Shown here: positions 23,473 to 38,689 of the stretch, one piece after another
How positions within the stretch are numbered: the stretch's first letter is position 1
How the letters are laid out: every line of letters starts with the position of its first letter
From: Ceriagrion tenellum
Taxonomy: Eukaryota > Arthropoda > Insecta > Odonata > Coenagrionidae
Reading direction: 5' to 3'
Length of the DNA: 64,000 bases
Assembly: GCA_963169105.1 (NCBI GenBank)
Contig: OY720633.1
Coordinates: 143,799,200 to 143,863,199 of the forward strand
Position numbers and translations under genes: made by a program
Notes under the pieces: generated by a model
Database searches by the model: none
Seen by the model: the letters and a program-made list of their open reading frames with translations, nothing else
What the model was told of the DNA's origin: nothing

Positions 23473-26400
23473 TTAAAAAAAGATCACTTTGTGACATTAG
23501 TCGCCTCTGCATTTTAACATCAATTTTTGGTGTTATGCAGTCTTTTCTTTTATCATGTTGGCTATTGAATGTGCATTATGCGGGAAGGCTATTATTATGT
23601 TGGGTTACTCTTCCTTTTCATCGGCTGAGTTAATACTAACTGAATTAGCACCAAATTGCTGATAAAAAGATGAAGTACTTACTGACGACTTTTATTTATA
23701 CATCCAAAGTTCGTGTTGGTGAATTTATTAAAATGAAACGATGCATGGTGTTGTATTACGTATGTATATTTGTCCAGGAATCCGAAAGACGCATAAGTCT
23801 CCTTCAGGAAGAATCATCTTTATTTGATTACTTGCGAGTCGTGGTTATGGATCATACTCTTAGTCATGTGGATTATAGGTTATTATTCATTACGCATTCT
23901 CTCTGGAAAAAAAGAAATGATATTTTGAATATTGAAATGAAAAAAAATGCTCCTGGCTGTTGTCTCAAGATCGAAGTCATAGTACATTTTTCTCCTATCA
24001 TAGTAAAACCATTGCTTCATGAATGACGGATCAGTGCAGGAAATGAGTATATAGCTAAAAAATAAATGCACCAGAAGATATATTTGAATTGTTCTGTCAT
24101 GATACCTACAGTAGAAAAATTAAGCTTATCAATAATATAATTTAACTAAAAAAACCTATTAAATGTGTTGAATGAATTCAATTTTAAAAAATATTTCGGG
24201 ATGAATTCCGTCTGGAATGGTTCCGGTTTCCTGTGGTCAGCAGTATTGATCGACGATGATAGAATCCGGAAGTTCCGGTGAAAGTTGTTTGAATACACGA
24301 GGAATTTCGAAACTGCCAGACTTTCCTAGTAAAATTTGCGCTGAATCAGCGAGGCATAGACTGCAAGGAAAATACCATCCTGAATATTTCTCTCTCCACC
24401 TTCATGCAAAATAATATGAACTGACTGGTATACGTACCAAAACCTTACGTTATATTATTTTCTGCTCGCAGCAAATTATATGTGCGAGGTATCCTAAAAC
24501 GTCGAAGAACATGAACAGCAAATACTACTGATCAATTTCACGGCAAAATGTAAAAATATATTTTCAAGCTCAATTTCAATAGAATTTCAAGCTCGATTTG
24601 AATGGAAGTTCGTTTAGTGGAAGTATTGTGTTACGTTGAATCACAAACCAATGAATGACCCGTTTTCTACTGTATATATTGTATGTGATCAAAAGATTAA
24701 TAGCAACTTATTGAAATCATATCTAAATAAAGCTGATATTAACTCTAGTATGAGGCATTTTTACGACAATTTCCTGGGTATTCCCATCTTGCTATTGCTT
24801 TTTAAATGGTTAAACATTCATGCCCCAGAAATATTATCAAGTTGCTTTTTCCAGGTTATAGCTGTGAATATAGATAACAAAAATCTAAACAAAGGTTCAA
24901 ATAAATCATTATAGCATTAGTACGGAGGTAATATAGGTACATGTGGGGTAAGGTGTCCTACGGGGATGAGGATCCTAGCTTTCAATTCTGATGACGACAA
25001 ATTTTTTTCAGCTTTAGAACATTTCCTGATTTTTGCGGAATAGGACACTTAAAAAACTGACTCTTGAAGACTAATAACGCTGCACCACTGCTGATGTGAG
25101 ATTTAGAGGACAAGGCCGGCAGCAGTGATGAACCTGAACCCAAGTTCGACCTCTATGATATCAGTCCCTACCGAGAGTTGTTTTCGACAGACACATTCAT
25201 GTAAAATACTCAGGTCTCTTCCCAATAGAGCCATATAAAATATTTCACAGGTTCGTATGGTCATTGAGAATGTCTGTGCAAAATTGTGAGTTCGAAATCC
25301 TTATCAAATGCTTTACGTGTAGTCAAAAATATATTTTTCTTCTCCCTTCGACGGTGCTCTTCCTCATATCCTTAAATGCATCAAGACTGGACCAGATAAA
25401 GCACTAGTTCCCTGCTCAAGAAGCTCTCAGGCTAGGCTGACTCTCGGACCTGAGAAAATATTTCTGTTCCTTTTGGTTTCCTTGTCGCGAGTCTTCGTTA
25501 CGTGGGGTGGGCCATGGTTGCTATATTCTATTTGCATACAAAAGTATAATATTATATTATTAACATGTATGCTGGAATGCATTTACTAGTCATGTCTAGT
25601 GACATGCATAACATGTCACTAAATGTAGTAGTACATACTTTCAAGATCTCTCAACTCAAAGAAACGAACGTTAAGAACATATACCAAATACAGGCAATAA
25701 AGCAATCAAATTTCTTTGCTGTCGGTGTAATCGTAAAATAAAGAATACAAAATGAAGTCTGTTTCAATTTTGAGCGCTATACGAACGGTCGATGTGTTTT
25801 TTTTTACTTGATGTTACATTTTAATATTTTTTTAAATTGCCAACTCTCGTAGAGTAATCGGTTCATTAAAATAATTGCGCACAGTAAAAATCATAGCAAT
25901 ACAAGTTGACCATAATTTTTTATCCACCTTTGGGTAAATTAAATCCTTGGAGCTCTTTGTAAAAGTATGACTTACTAAAATCTCTTAAAAAGTTTATAGT
26001 TGAAGGAGTTTTTCTGTAGCAAAAGAATAGAGTATTCTGTGCACATCTATGATTTTAAGTTGGTGACTGGGTTGCAAGCGTCGCCCAATACGCTTTTCCA
26101 TTTACTCTTTACTTTATGTGGTCCTATGTGATCTCGATCCTAGCCACCAATATCGACAAAAAGTGACACCGAGCTCTAAGGTCATTATTTAAATATAACT
26201 TGCAGCGGATTATAAAGGGAGCCGTGAAAATCAATGAATCAAATTTCAAATAGCCCTCAACGCGTTGAACAGTGGCAAAAAAATCTCTTCAAAGATAAAA
26301 TGATGAAACTGCGTTGTTTAAAAGTTAATATTGCTTTACGGGAAGATAATATTTAAAAAAATTGGTCAAACGGAGTTTTCAACGGGTAAAATTGTTTTGC

Positions 26401-29400
26401 AAAGTAACCATGGTGTTTTGGTTTTTCGCAAAATAAATACCTCTGATGAGTTCTATTATTTGGTCACGTTGGGAACGTTTGGCGTAGGACGGAGGCGGTT
26501 TAAGCTGTAAAAATGCTCAGGGACTGGATATTGGAAACATTTCCGTTCTCAGTCTAATCTAATTTTTTAAAAAATAGGTTAGAAATTTGGCGTGTCTTTG
26601 AGAGCGCCACAGATTTAATGCATTTTAAAGGCTACTATCCCGGGAAAATGCTTTATTTTTTTACTATAGCCCGCCAGTAAATTTTGCTGGAAGTCATGAA
26701 TTCTTCTGTTTGGTTGAAATAATCTCACTCAATGAAATCCAGTCGTTGAAATTTAATGAAATAAAAGTACTTAGAAATGGAGCAAATCAAAATGCATTTC
26801 AACTGAAATTAACTCGAGAGTGCCCGGAAAAACAGGTTAAGAATGTCTCATCCTGTCCTAATACAGAGACATCTCTTATTTTCCTAAATCTTGACCAATC
26901 ATTGATATTATATCAGTTTGAATATATCTTATATTTTCGATTTCGACCAAAGGCATCCTTTTTGATCCTGAAATACCGTCAAATCTCACTAAAGTTTTGG
27001 TATTTTTTTTGTGCTTCAAAATTTATGATAAGAATCTTCTTCGATTGTTGTTGTGTCCTGCATTCTCTATTTCGTTGCCTATCATTCGCGGTGGACAAAT
27101 AGATTTTATTTTACCTCAGCCGCATGCGTGCTCTGTGAATGATTTCGTGCATACAGAAAACCATAAACTCTGAGACTAGTTCATGATGTCTTTTTGTCAC
27201 AATTCTATCCATGATCAGCTTTTTTATGAACTGTTATTTACCTCACGGGGTTTGATTTCTGTTTCACACAGTCTAAATAATGGGAAACATTCAGGAAATA
27301 TAAAGCACGTGCTTTTCTAGTCTATACATATTTTCGTAGTACCTTATGATCAGCCACAGCAACGTATGGGTGGAGAGTGATGATGACAGCTATTTCGTTG
27401 AGTAACATCCATTTTAATAGACATTTGTGAAGATATCTCAGTCAGTATTAAACTTCTATTTTCTTTGTTGGTCTGATTACGAAAAACGCTGCGTGTGAGC
27501 AAGGCATTGGTCAAATGAATGCCAGCAGAATTGTCAGTAGAAATTTGGTCATTTAATTAGTGATTTTATCAAAATTTACGCAACAATTTGTTCAAAATTA
27601 AACTTAAATCGGGAAAGCCGCCTGTTTTCTAGCGGAGACATTGACAAAAAAGGAAGTACATTGCTTATTTTCACTATTAATAAATAATTTTACATTTTTG
27701 TTTGAGGGCCAAAAGTCACAGAGTTGGGAATGTTTGAAAAGTTGGTTTGGAGGCAACCTCTTCAACAAAGACGCCTTTAGTTGTCGATTCTCTTCTCAAA
27801 GCGATGGAATTTATTCGATAACTTTTACCGGGTGTTTTTTAAATCTTCAGAATTGGAATGTTGTACGTCGTATTCACCAAAGTATCGTTTTTAAAAAAAC
27901 CTCGCCAAATAATTGGGTGGTTGCCCAAGTCTATTTTTAATGGATATCATATTCAATTCTCGAGTTGTAGCCTTCAGCCATTTTTTCACTGATTGTCATC
28001 AAGTTGTACAAGAAAAAATTGGGAGTTAAAACTTGCATCAACCATTATTTCATATGAGTAGTGGATCCAACCATCGCAGTGAGGGAGTACAGTAACCTCG
28101 TCAGCATCAGCGATTTTCAAATTTTTGGCAACTTTTTTCGAAACATCAGCATCATTTGGTGTCTCCGTGTCAGAAAGGAGTACAGTCGAAATTAAATGAC
28201 ACAATTAAACTTTAAATTTTCATTGCGAGTCTCTTAATATCGTCTTTGTTGCATGTGGGATCCCTTAATGAATATTTTTTATTGGCCTTTCTTCCTGCGC
28301 ATTGTTAATTCATTAAAATAAGTTGCAGATTGAGAGAGAAGTTGAGTGACGAAGACGTCACCTATTACCGCAAAAGTGTATTGTTTCCATTTTCCGTCCA
28401 ACATAAATTTGGTAACCATGCATGTTTTCCTCATAATTAAAATGAACGTGAATTTAGTACGGAAGAAATTGTTTATACTTATGTATCATCGATAGTTATT
28501 TACTAATTAATCGTCAATTTTCTTCCAAAAATTTGTTTTAAAACTTAATATCAACTTCTTGCGTTTATAAATGCACTGTTTTAATGTTTACCATAAATTT
28601 AATCAAAATAATGTAATGAATGAGAGGCAGTATTTCATGTTATAATGAGGTGGCATTTTCCCGGCCTGTACTTCATAAATTGTCGTTCTGTTGGTTTATT
28701 ACTCAGCTAGAAGAACACATAACTTTGCATCTGCAACCTCTGTGACCTTTAACACATACCGTTATTTAGAATTATTTTCAATGTCTCAATGCATAGTGTG
28801 TATGTTTTCTCATCAAGGCTATTCAATCGAGTTTAAATCTTTCCTACTCAGTAATTAAAACCACCCGTCGGCACTCTTCCGTTAACTGGCGTTAAGGTGC
28901 ATTATTATTTCGGAAGTAAAAGGTTTTTATATTTACTTATCCCCTATCTATTGAAAAAATTTTTAAATTGAATTTTTGGCGATATTTTTCATGTTTTTTC
29001 TGCGATTTTGCGGAATCTTGATCAAAGGAAATCGGACAAATGTCATCCATTGCGACAAAAACGAGTATTTCTCCCAAAATTATTTAAAATTTCAGCGTGT
29101 AAAGGTCAGATAGACGCAATTACAGTGGTCACTTAAGAGTGAATGGGATTTGTAATAGATTTTGGCCTTTCGGGAAGAGAGTTTAGCACAGTCCAAAGTC
29201 CATCCAGGCATCCACTGCGGACGTATCGATGATTGGGTACGTTATTCATGCATTTGCTGTCAGAGCAAATATTTTGAATCTGTTTCTAACGATGCGTATA
29301 TGAAATTATATATACCAATATATTTTTTACAGCCTGAAAAATTGAGGCAATTTAGCCAGATTTTTCTGATTTCATAACTTATACATTCTACAGTAGGAAA

Positions 29401-32400
29401 GTTGGTTAAAGTTATTTTTTTTTCTTCAAACCCTGAGATATTCCATTGAACATCTCCATTTGCCTTTAATGCACCTTGTAGGCTAATTAAATTCCATCAA
29501 CTGTTGCAAGGTTAATTCTCACATGCCGTTTTCCGATAAGCAGGGAAAAAGATGCATCCGTAATTTTGGAAGCTAAGAAGCTTCTTTCCAGGATTTTTCC
29601 CAGCAGTTGTCAACTAATTTTCCACTTCGGTTTTGATATGCAATTTTTATTATACTTATCATGGGATATAATGGTAGAAATCCCCTTTAGCTTCATAATT
29701 GAGCTGATATTTTGCCTTTTGAAATGACTCCTATATTAGTGCGGCTATTTGGAGAAGCCATTGAAAATCATTGCTCGAATCGTACTTCCTAAATTAATCT
29801 GTCACTATCACCCCTTGTGAGGAAGTTTGGCCTCGGAACTTCTCTCTCTCAAGGTAATGCATGCACAGCCAAGTTATATACCTAATGGAAGGGCGTACTT
29901 CTGAATTCTGCAAAATCATATGACTAAAGAAGTCTAATAAGGGCAAAGTGGAGGGATTAGGAGGAAAGCTTACCTCACAAGGAAACGTCAGCCTATGGCT
30001 ATAATATGACCGATTGTCATGAATACATATAGTTTTTTTTAGAAACTTTTATATATTTTAGATTAATATTTTAGTTCTGGTCAGTATTGCATGGTAGATT
30101 ACAATATTTTTAAGGGAAATCGAGTTCTCTTCCGTATTCCAATTAGACGCGCAAGCTCGTCTTCCCATTACTGCTTTCAAAAATGTTTTTTTCGCTTTGA
30201 AAAACCGTGTTTTCTACTCGCCACCAATTTTCCCTCAGGAAGAAAGAGACCACCCATTATGCCGGGAAATTTATGCCCCTCGAGATTTTTTTATTCCAGA
30301 AATATGATGCAAAATATTTCCCTAAGACGAAGTTTACGATAGGAGGGGCATTAAAAAGGGCAAAAATAAATTTTAATTCTGGCCGCTCTTCTTCCTATTG
30401 GAGGAAGGACGTTAAATTCCATCTCTCTCTCTCCCTCTGGGTAATGCATTATAATCGCTCGCTTTTTAATCCGGAAATTCTTCTAATCTTTGGCAAGAGT
30501 TTTCCTGGGCGCTCTGGGTGAATCCCATTTCCCCTCGGGGTCTCCAGAAGCCTCGACAGACGCGGTGTGGTAGGCGAAAATTATCATGCGGGCCCCCGAA
30601 GCGGCTCGGAATTGGGTCGCCGAATGTTAGAGGAATAGGGGTCTCAGGAGCTGCCGGTTTACATCGTGGGCGTATAAGCGCCGAAAAACGTCAATACGAG
30701 GAAAAGAGGGAGACTCTTCAGGTCTTATCAGCGACAGTTCTTACTCGTTGCCGAATATCAATCTCTCACTCTCTCAATCACTCTTATTGATTTAACGACA
30801 CCTATACCTTATCATTTTCCACCTTTTTTATGTCCTTGAAAGAGAAAATTCGCCTTTAATTTCCTGCAAAAGATTCTGAACAAAACGGCGAAACAAAAAA
30901 TTCTTCTATTCCCGGATTTCTTTTCCGTATTGAGGCCGGGTATATTCACACCATACTTTTTACATGCATAGTACCGCAATCAAGGAGACTGGTAGTTCCC
31001 CTCATCAGCGTTTGTGTTTAGGATGTATATTAACCATCGAAAGTTGTTTTGCCAATTCATTGAGTTCCTCTAAAATTGATAATAAAATGCATGCTTGGGA
31101 TACGCCGTGCCTTTATCGCGTGAGTTAATTAGCAGTCGTTCATTAATCGTATTTTATTATCCATTATGGTCATTCGTGATTCATTGTTTGTTTTTTTGCC
31201 CCTCAAATCCTAAGCGTGATGACCGATATTTATCAGTTTTTCGCTTGTGAGAGGAAATTAATTTAATATCAGCCAGTTTACAATCATAATTCCTGCCCTC
31301 GAATACTTAGATGCGTGAATCTTGTTTTTCATTTCCCATACAGTAATATTGTTTTTACTTTCATCCTAATATTTGATGACAGGGGAATGATTTTCCAGCG
31401 AAGCTAAATGGAAATTTAAGCACTTCGGAAAAGGTGGCTAGATGTTTTTTACACCCAAATTGGATTAAAATAATAATGCAGTGACCAATGATGCAAAGAA
31501 AATCTCGGAAAGTTTTACGCGGAACATCGAGACAATCGATCAAAACTTTTTTTTGTCCGCACCTTTGTTGATTAATTTTGGCACAGGTTGGCTCGCTCTC
31601 AGTATGTTAACTCCACCGGAAAATTCTACTGCCGTTGTTTCTCTTTTTTGGAATACGTTTAGGTCCAATTCCAATATTTACCTACCTATGACCTCTCTTT
31701 GAGGCTCGTCAGGCGTGGTATACTGATTGGGACGAAAAATGGCGAATAGACGAATGGATGTCGATGCGAACGCAGATAGACTGTGGTGATAGGCAAGGTG
31801 CAGAGTCATTCCTCGTCGGTTTGTATAACGAGTTGCCCTTGACCTCTACGATTTTGACCAAAATTTCAGGACGTATCCTGTTAGCTACATTGTTGTCCGC
31901 GCCAAATTTCTTAATGAAATTTGCTTTCGCTGACTAGTTACGGGGGTATGAAAAAACCAGCTTTCCGTAAGGTTATCTTTGGTTTTGTTTCATATCTCTG
32001 AACATTAAATAATAATGTCAAGATACAAATGCTAAATTAAATGAGAATGCATCAACGCATTATAACATGCCGTAATTCAAGATTTTTTATTTTTTTGCTT
32101 AAATTTTCATTTTGAAAACTTTCATGCCTGAAATTTAATCCAAATTAATGGCTTAGTCTCGAAGCGAACGATGAATCATCACATTTACACATGAAAATTT
32201 ATTGATTCATTAATTGATATGAACTACAGGACTTGTAAAGTTAATTTTCTCTCTCATTTAAAAAATGTAAGTTTCGTTTTTTAACTTCTTCATCTTTTTT
32301 CGGATATTGGCACAGTTTTCCTCAGTTTATCGTTCTGTCAAGTGTAGGAAATTTTATATATTTATCAACGCCTCTTTAGAATACCATTTTCATGCATAAC

Positions 32401-33222
32401 GGAGCATGGTCATTTAAATAGAAGATTCGCGATTTTTATAGGGCGTTTCCGTTGTTTGACCGTCGATTTTAGTCTATTTCACGATGCTTTAGGGGAACAG
32501 TTGGCTCTAGCAAGGCACTAGGCTTTAAATCCTCTTCAATGAATGGAAATTACCGATATTGACCCTTTTCACGTTGCTCTTAATTAGTGAAGCGTGTAAT
32601 CAAAAGAGGATTAACTGGTATTATTGCCCGTATGAGTAGGTAAAATGATCATAATCACTCGAATTACGCGCCTTTATTTTTAGGCATTAAGAGCATTTAC
32701 ATCCTAATGTCGTACTAGTAAATAATCCTCATCGCATATCGCAACAGTAAAATGCTAAAAGTCTTTCATTTACACCATTGCACTGACCCATAAATAGATG
32801 CCGAAAGTTGCGTAAATGAAGTCAAATTATTGATTTGTCGCTTAAAAAAGAGGTGAGACGCTATCAGAATCTCGTTACAAACTAATCTCGTAACTTTTGA
32901 TGTTAGAATTACGAAATTATGATCGAAAAAAACTGAACTGGAGAAGAATGGACATTTCTGCGGAAAATAATTAAAAACCATTAGCTAGAGAGTTCCTTCA
33001 GTTGCACTTAGACTCAATTAAAACCTTCGGGAAATATTATGAGTGAATTAGCGCCGTAAAAATTCTTTCGTATATTCTCCAGTTGATTCAACCAAGGAAC
33101 TCCGTAGACATGGAAATGATTTCTTGGAGTGTGTTCATTCTCGCTTCTCATCGAGGTATAATTCTCTCATTATGAGTTTTCAGCAAAGAGGTGTTAGTTC
33201 AGCATGCATATCAAAACAGTTG
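23473..33222. other. Long stretch without recognised features
   Basis: Almost 10 kb of AT-rich sequence in which I find no gene, RNA or repeat I can name. Frames at 23670-24026 (118 codons), 26710-27102 (130 codons) and 27641-27940 (99 codons), all plus, have no recognised domain and are rich in Lys, Phe, Ile and Leu. A GC-richer patch lies at about 30460-30700. Old unrecognised repeats are likely. Confidence 0.5.
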
Positions 33223-33255
33223 GACCAGATTAAATCAGTTGGATTTAATCTGGTC
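33223..33255. repeat. Perfect 14-bp hairpin with 5-base loop
   Basis: GACCAGATTAAATC (33223-33236) and GATTTAATCTGGTC (33242-33255) are exact reverse complements around AGTTG. Neither poly-T termination context nor an extended imperfect stem suggesting a microRNA precursor is obvious. Confidence 0.85.
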
Positions 33256-36200
33256 GGCGGAAGCAAAAGGCTTGCGTTTTCCGTCCTTCGGTGAAGTCAT
33301 TACGTTCTTTCCACAAAGCTGCTCAAAGCCGCAGATTGAAAAAAGACGGGGTTGAGGGGATATAATAAAATTCTCCTCAACCGTGTAATGAGCCTTGAAA
33401 CCTTCCTTATTCTTATTAAGGAGGAAAGAGCGGGGCTTTTCCGTTTGTCTTGGGCCTCTGCCGTGCCGGGAGCAATGGGAAAGGAAGAGGCAGACTTTTT
33501 ACGATCTCTGAGGCCGACGCGCCAGGCCTGAATACTTCAGTATTTTAGGGATTCAGATTTACTGCGCAGTGAGAACCTTGGCATTTCTCCATGCATGCAT
33601 GTACACCTTGATGGTGACATAAATGTGTATGGCAGAGACTGTAGAGGACGAAAATGAGGTGAAGTTTTTTGTTTTATTTAATATTTATAAATTTTGTAAG
33701 TAGTATATTAGACTTACTCAGCATTTGTGACTCCTCCTTTCACTAATTTTGGAAAATTGGCTTAACACCTATTAATTAATTTGATAATATTTGTTTTTGC
33801 TAAGAATCCCGTGAACGCCAAACCCACTCTGGGTAAGTCATCAGGTTTGCCACTTTCGGAAGCTTAAGATATCACGGCGACACCCAAGCCGTAGAAGATG
33901 AAACGTCAATACGTTACGACAACTTTTGATACCCAAGGGCGTAACCATGAGGAGACACAGGCCGACGGGCAAAATATTTAAATAAATACATTCATTATGC
34001 AACTTTTTTTCAATTTTTATAGCAAATTGATTTATCCAATGCATGATGATTTTCTTGCGTGATTCTTTATTTTCATAGTTACTATCCACGGGCTGGAAAA
34101 CGGAAATAACAAGCTAGCGTGGCTCCTGTAGTTTTATATCGCGTTCTTCTGTCATTCACTCATTTAAGCTCATATTTCCTTCTTATTTCATCATTATATC
34201 CTTAATTAAAATGTTCATTCATGACTTCAACTTAAAAAAAATGAGTGCCGGTTTACCCAAAAGTATTGGCCTCATAATCACTTATTTAGCGCCCCCCTCT
34301 CCCAAAAGATACCCTGATGAATCTGTTTTTAAAAAACCGCTTTGTAGTTTTCGGTACTAATAACTTATTTAACAATCTCTGCACTATGTACTGGCAAAAG
34401 GAACTATAGATAGTTAGGGATGTAATTATATACTTAATTATTTTCACAACAGTGTATGTAATATCTGTGGAATATTTGAGCATGCTAAAAGATCGATCCG
34501 CGAAATGTTCATTTGTTTAAACCGTTGGCGGTGCCAGTTTTACGTGTTCACAGTTTCAAAAACGAAATTGCTCTGGCGTATTTCTGATTGCCGCAGCTAT
34601 TAGCACTGCCAAGAAGAAAATCTGTATATCGCAAATGGCTCGGCCATTGATGAATCAGCAGCCTATTCAAGGGAGCTAAGGCCTCCGAATCGATTTCGTA
34701 TTCTATCATTAAGCGTAATAACTGACATTGAAATTTCCGAAACAGGGTGGTAAAAGACTTTCAGCGAATCGATCCAGTTATTCATATGTTCCATTCACAA
34801 TTTTCAGTCCCACAAATATATTTTATGTTGTAATTATCTGAATGCCTCACGTATATATTTTACTAAATAATTTTTTACTCATTAGTAACTTATTCAGGTA
34901 GGCTAACCCTATACCCTGCTCCCGATTCTCTCGGTATCCATGTTAGTTAGTGAGTTAGATACCCGTCCAGTTATGGGACTAGCAATGTGAGAAGCATCGC
35001 TCTGTCGTTCACTTAGGCTTTAAGAGCAGTCAAAAAGATGTATCAGATGCATGCCTAAAGGGACGCCGGTGACTTTAGCAAGAAATCGTGTTCTCAGTCT
35101 ATATCTTTCGGTCAGGGACCCTTGGACCGAGGTATATCACCGAAACCGTGTTTCACGCTATTGATTATTATAAATGAATTTTTGATGCGATTAATTGGAA
35201 TGGGGATTCTTTGGGGAATGTGGAGGGACATGAGTTGCTTACTTTTACCTTTACTGCATAATTTTTGTGTTAGCAATCCAACCCAGTGAAGAGCGCCAAT
35301 TTTTGGCGAACTGTAAGACGAAGGAATTTAGGATATGGTATGGATACACTAGGGTGTCTGGGAGGAAACGAAAATCGTTATTACTCATTAGCATCGCTTC
35401 AGTCACATTCGGAAACATCACACGATGTCATTGTGGATACTGGAAGTTTTCACGAGTAATGATTTTTAATGCGTTTAACATTTTTGATTACTGTTTGTTA
35501 CTGATTTTTGTTAAAAAATCAAATCGTGTTTTCTAGTATTTTTTATGGGGTAGAAGATTTCGTGCAAACTTAGGGAAATAACGGTTTGCCGTTACGACTA
35601 TATGTGAAAAGGATGATGAAAGATCCGTATTAGATTACCAATCTGTTTTTATGTAAATAAATCGGGGAATATGGCCCACTATCTGAGATAATTGCTAGCT
35701 AATATGGCTCCCTGAATCGTTAAAATATTTAAAAAATCGGTTTTAGAGACTTGATGTCATAAGTTTCGCGTTAATCTGCTATGCATCTCTTTTCATGTAG
35801 TTTTCGAACTTTAGTGGTTTTAAACCATTTTCCAAATTTAGGAGAAAGATTTGGGCTTAGCATTTGGGCTCTAGCCATGAAAGTGAAATTATACTTCTCT
35901 GTTATTAATTTGGTAATTCCTGTCGGTCGGTCGGTACACCAAATATTTTTTGTATTTTCAATTTTCTGATATATTTGAGCGATCCTATGTTGTGCGATTA
36001 TGTTATCCAATGAATCTTTTAAGACATTCAGATTCAACTTTATATGAATATAATTGATAGCAATAATTTAGATAAAAAAATTAATGAATTTTCTTCTGTA
36101 TTGTAATATGCCACTAAGAAATATTATGGCGAGCAGCTGTTGATATAATTTTTGAAATGCAAACATCAACTACTGTGTAAAATCCATTCATATTTTACTT

Positions 36201-38689
36201 TTAAAGCCAATAATTGCATCATACTTTTAAAAACTTTTTCGTGTTAATTTTTCGTTGGAGTTTTATGTCTAAGAAAAAAGTAATTTCTGTCTGAATACTG
36301 TTTTCTCATGAATCACCACTGAATTACACGAATTCCTGAATCATCACATGAACTCTTCATGAATCATCACTGATAATATTTAGGTGCGTTGTTGGAGTAG
36401 TTTTTGTTTTCAACTCAATGAATAGCTGGTGAATATAGCAGCGTATGGCGTGTTACCATTGAAAACAATGGAAATTTTTATAATAGAAGTAGTAAAATTC
36501 CATACATAGGTATTGAAGAAAAAATTGCATACCTCTCCATATCCATATAATTCCATTTCTTTTAAATCTGTTTTTAATCATTAATAGGAGAGTTATCCTA
36601 ATTTCTACATTCAAATGGGAGGAATTCGTCGGAACCAATGCGTTTCTCCCTAGCACAGGAAACAAAATTGTGTATTTACTATAAGACAATGCTAAATCTA
36701 ATTACTTACAGTAAAGTAGGAAGTGGCTTCATTTTTCATTCTCCTAAATTTCAAGGCTCTTTTAATTTATTCATATTAGGTTACTATAATGTTCCAACGT
36801 CATGCAATCAGATATATGTAAATACTTTTAGAGAAGTATTTCAGGTAATTTTCACTAGACTAAGAGCTTGATGATTAGCCACAATATTCTCTTTCCTCTA
36901 AAGAATTCATTCTTAACTTATCCTGCATCATTTATCGCTTAAACATTCAAAATAAATTACGTGCACATGGTTTTGTTTGGTTTTTCCATTCTCTGTTTTT
37001 TTGCCTATATTTATCCTCGTCTCATCAGTGTGCCTAGAGCCAATTTCTGGAGAACTCTCCTAGCACAATACGCTCTACAGCCCGTTAATCACTTTCTGAC
37101 TCTGGCTTCATGACGTGATAACGTCTCTCCAAACTAGACGAAGAAGAGTGATTGTGGATATAACACTCCATTCGGCTCAGTTCTATGGGAAGCATTCCAT
37201 GAATCATTCCTCATTAAGCACTTCTCGTCACTGGAGATCTTTGTCGAGAGAAACGTTCCACTTTGTCTTAAACTTGGGTAGTCTCCTCTCGTGATTTCTA
37301 TAACCTTAACGTTCAAACAGTTTACTAGGGCATGGTTCGATTTCCTTCGCGATATCTGGTTGCTTCATGGCGGAATCTTTTGTTGCCGATTTGGTGCTTC
37401 ATCAACACCTAACTCATCTACGTATATACATGGCAATATTGCAATCTGGATTGTGAAATAGAGTTTGATTTTACCTTTACGTCACCATTGACTGTGAATC
37501 ATATTAGGGTAATGTGATTTCTAGGTCTACTTTTTGCGTAGTATCTTTTGTTTGTCCCCCTTGCACGACTCGCTTTGTGATGCACTAGATTTATTATTTT
37601 GTCGTTCATCTTCATCAATCATCAATATTCATCGATTCGAAAATAGAGCCTCTGAGGCTTTTGCCTGAATTCTATTTTCCGGGAGCCGTATTCATTCCTA
37701 CTCTTCCTCATTTTAATATGTCACTCAATCTGAATTACTCTGCATGGCTTTGCTTTACTTTATTAAAATCTGTTTAGAGATATAGCGCATATTATTTCAC
37801 TATTTGCATCAATATAATTCGCCTATAATAATTTCCAGGGAGTACCTCATATACTAACGTGCTGGCATGATATTCACGAGAAAGCTCCATAATGGGGGTG
37901 AATGTAGTCACTCCGCGAATAATTCTATGATGAGAAATATTTGTAAATTTCAATAGTTCTAATCTCATATGCCGTAGTGTATTTTTAGTATATAGTGGAA
38001 AGTATCAATTTTTTCCTTTCCCCTCAAATTTTAACTCTGTACTTCTTGAATGCTGGTCACTGAATGAGAATGTAAATATCAAACACAGATTGTATTCTGT
38101 GAATTAAAAATTTCCAAAGTATAAGCGATATCATAAATTAGAAGTGTCGTTTTCAGTAGATACATGGTTTCTTGGTTGCATCAGCACTGATCCACGGAAC
38201 ACACGTCAAAGTCGAAGGAAGCTATTTTTCTACGCTAGGCTTTTCGGCTATTTCAAACTTGAAACTTTCGCCCATTGCCGTGGATAATCTCGGTATCAAT
38301 CATAGAGCTAAGAGGAAAACCTGCACTGCCAGCAAGCACGAGACTTGGATGGAAGTACAGCCTCCTTGGTTGCCTTGAGGAATTTTTGCCCCATCAAAAC
38401 ACTTCCAAACTTCAGTCATTATGATTGACTTTCCGATGTTTCGAATTTACGTCGAAACCCAGATTCCATCGCGCTTATGAAGGATTTAAAATTTTCGGAA
38501 AAACTTACTTCGCAGCTTCCGTCCGTCCGTGTTCGCACAGCTTACCTGGACGGATTTTTTGTGCTCCACATACAATTGCACTCGAGCTTAAGCCTCCGGC
38601 CTTCTCTTTTTCGACCGCAGTGGTGGAAATAACCGCATGGAGAGTATCGAGGCTTTATATGAAAGAAATTCCGCGGAAGAGTGATGTCT
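33256..38689. other. Stretch without recognised features
   Basis: No supported gene. Small structures only: an imperfect hairpin at about 35101-35137 (CGGTC and GACCG around AGGGACCCTTG) and a local repetition of TGAATCATCAC-like units at about 36306-36373. The frame pair at 38172-38691 sits in GC-richer sequence but shows no known domain. Confidence 0.5.

Noticed and set aside
34313..34330. Another CTGATGA (with CCTGATGAATC context)
   Set aside because: No stem and no GAAAC follow at a suitable distance, so it is not counted among the hammerhead-like motifs.
36306..36373. Possible CRISPR-like or tandem repeat of TGAATCATCAC units
   Set aside because: Only about three imperfect short units with no regular spacing; the window is eukaryotic in character.
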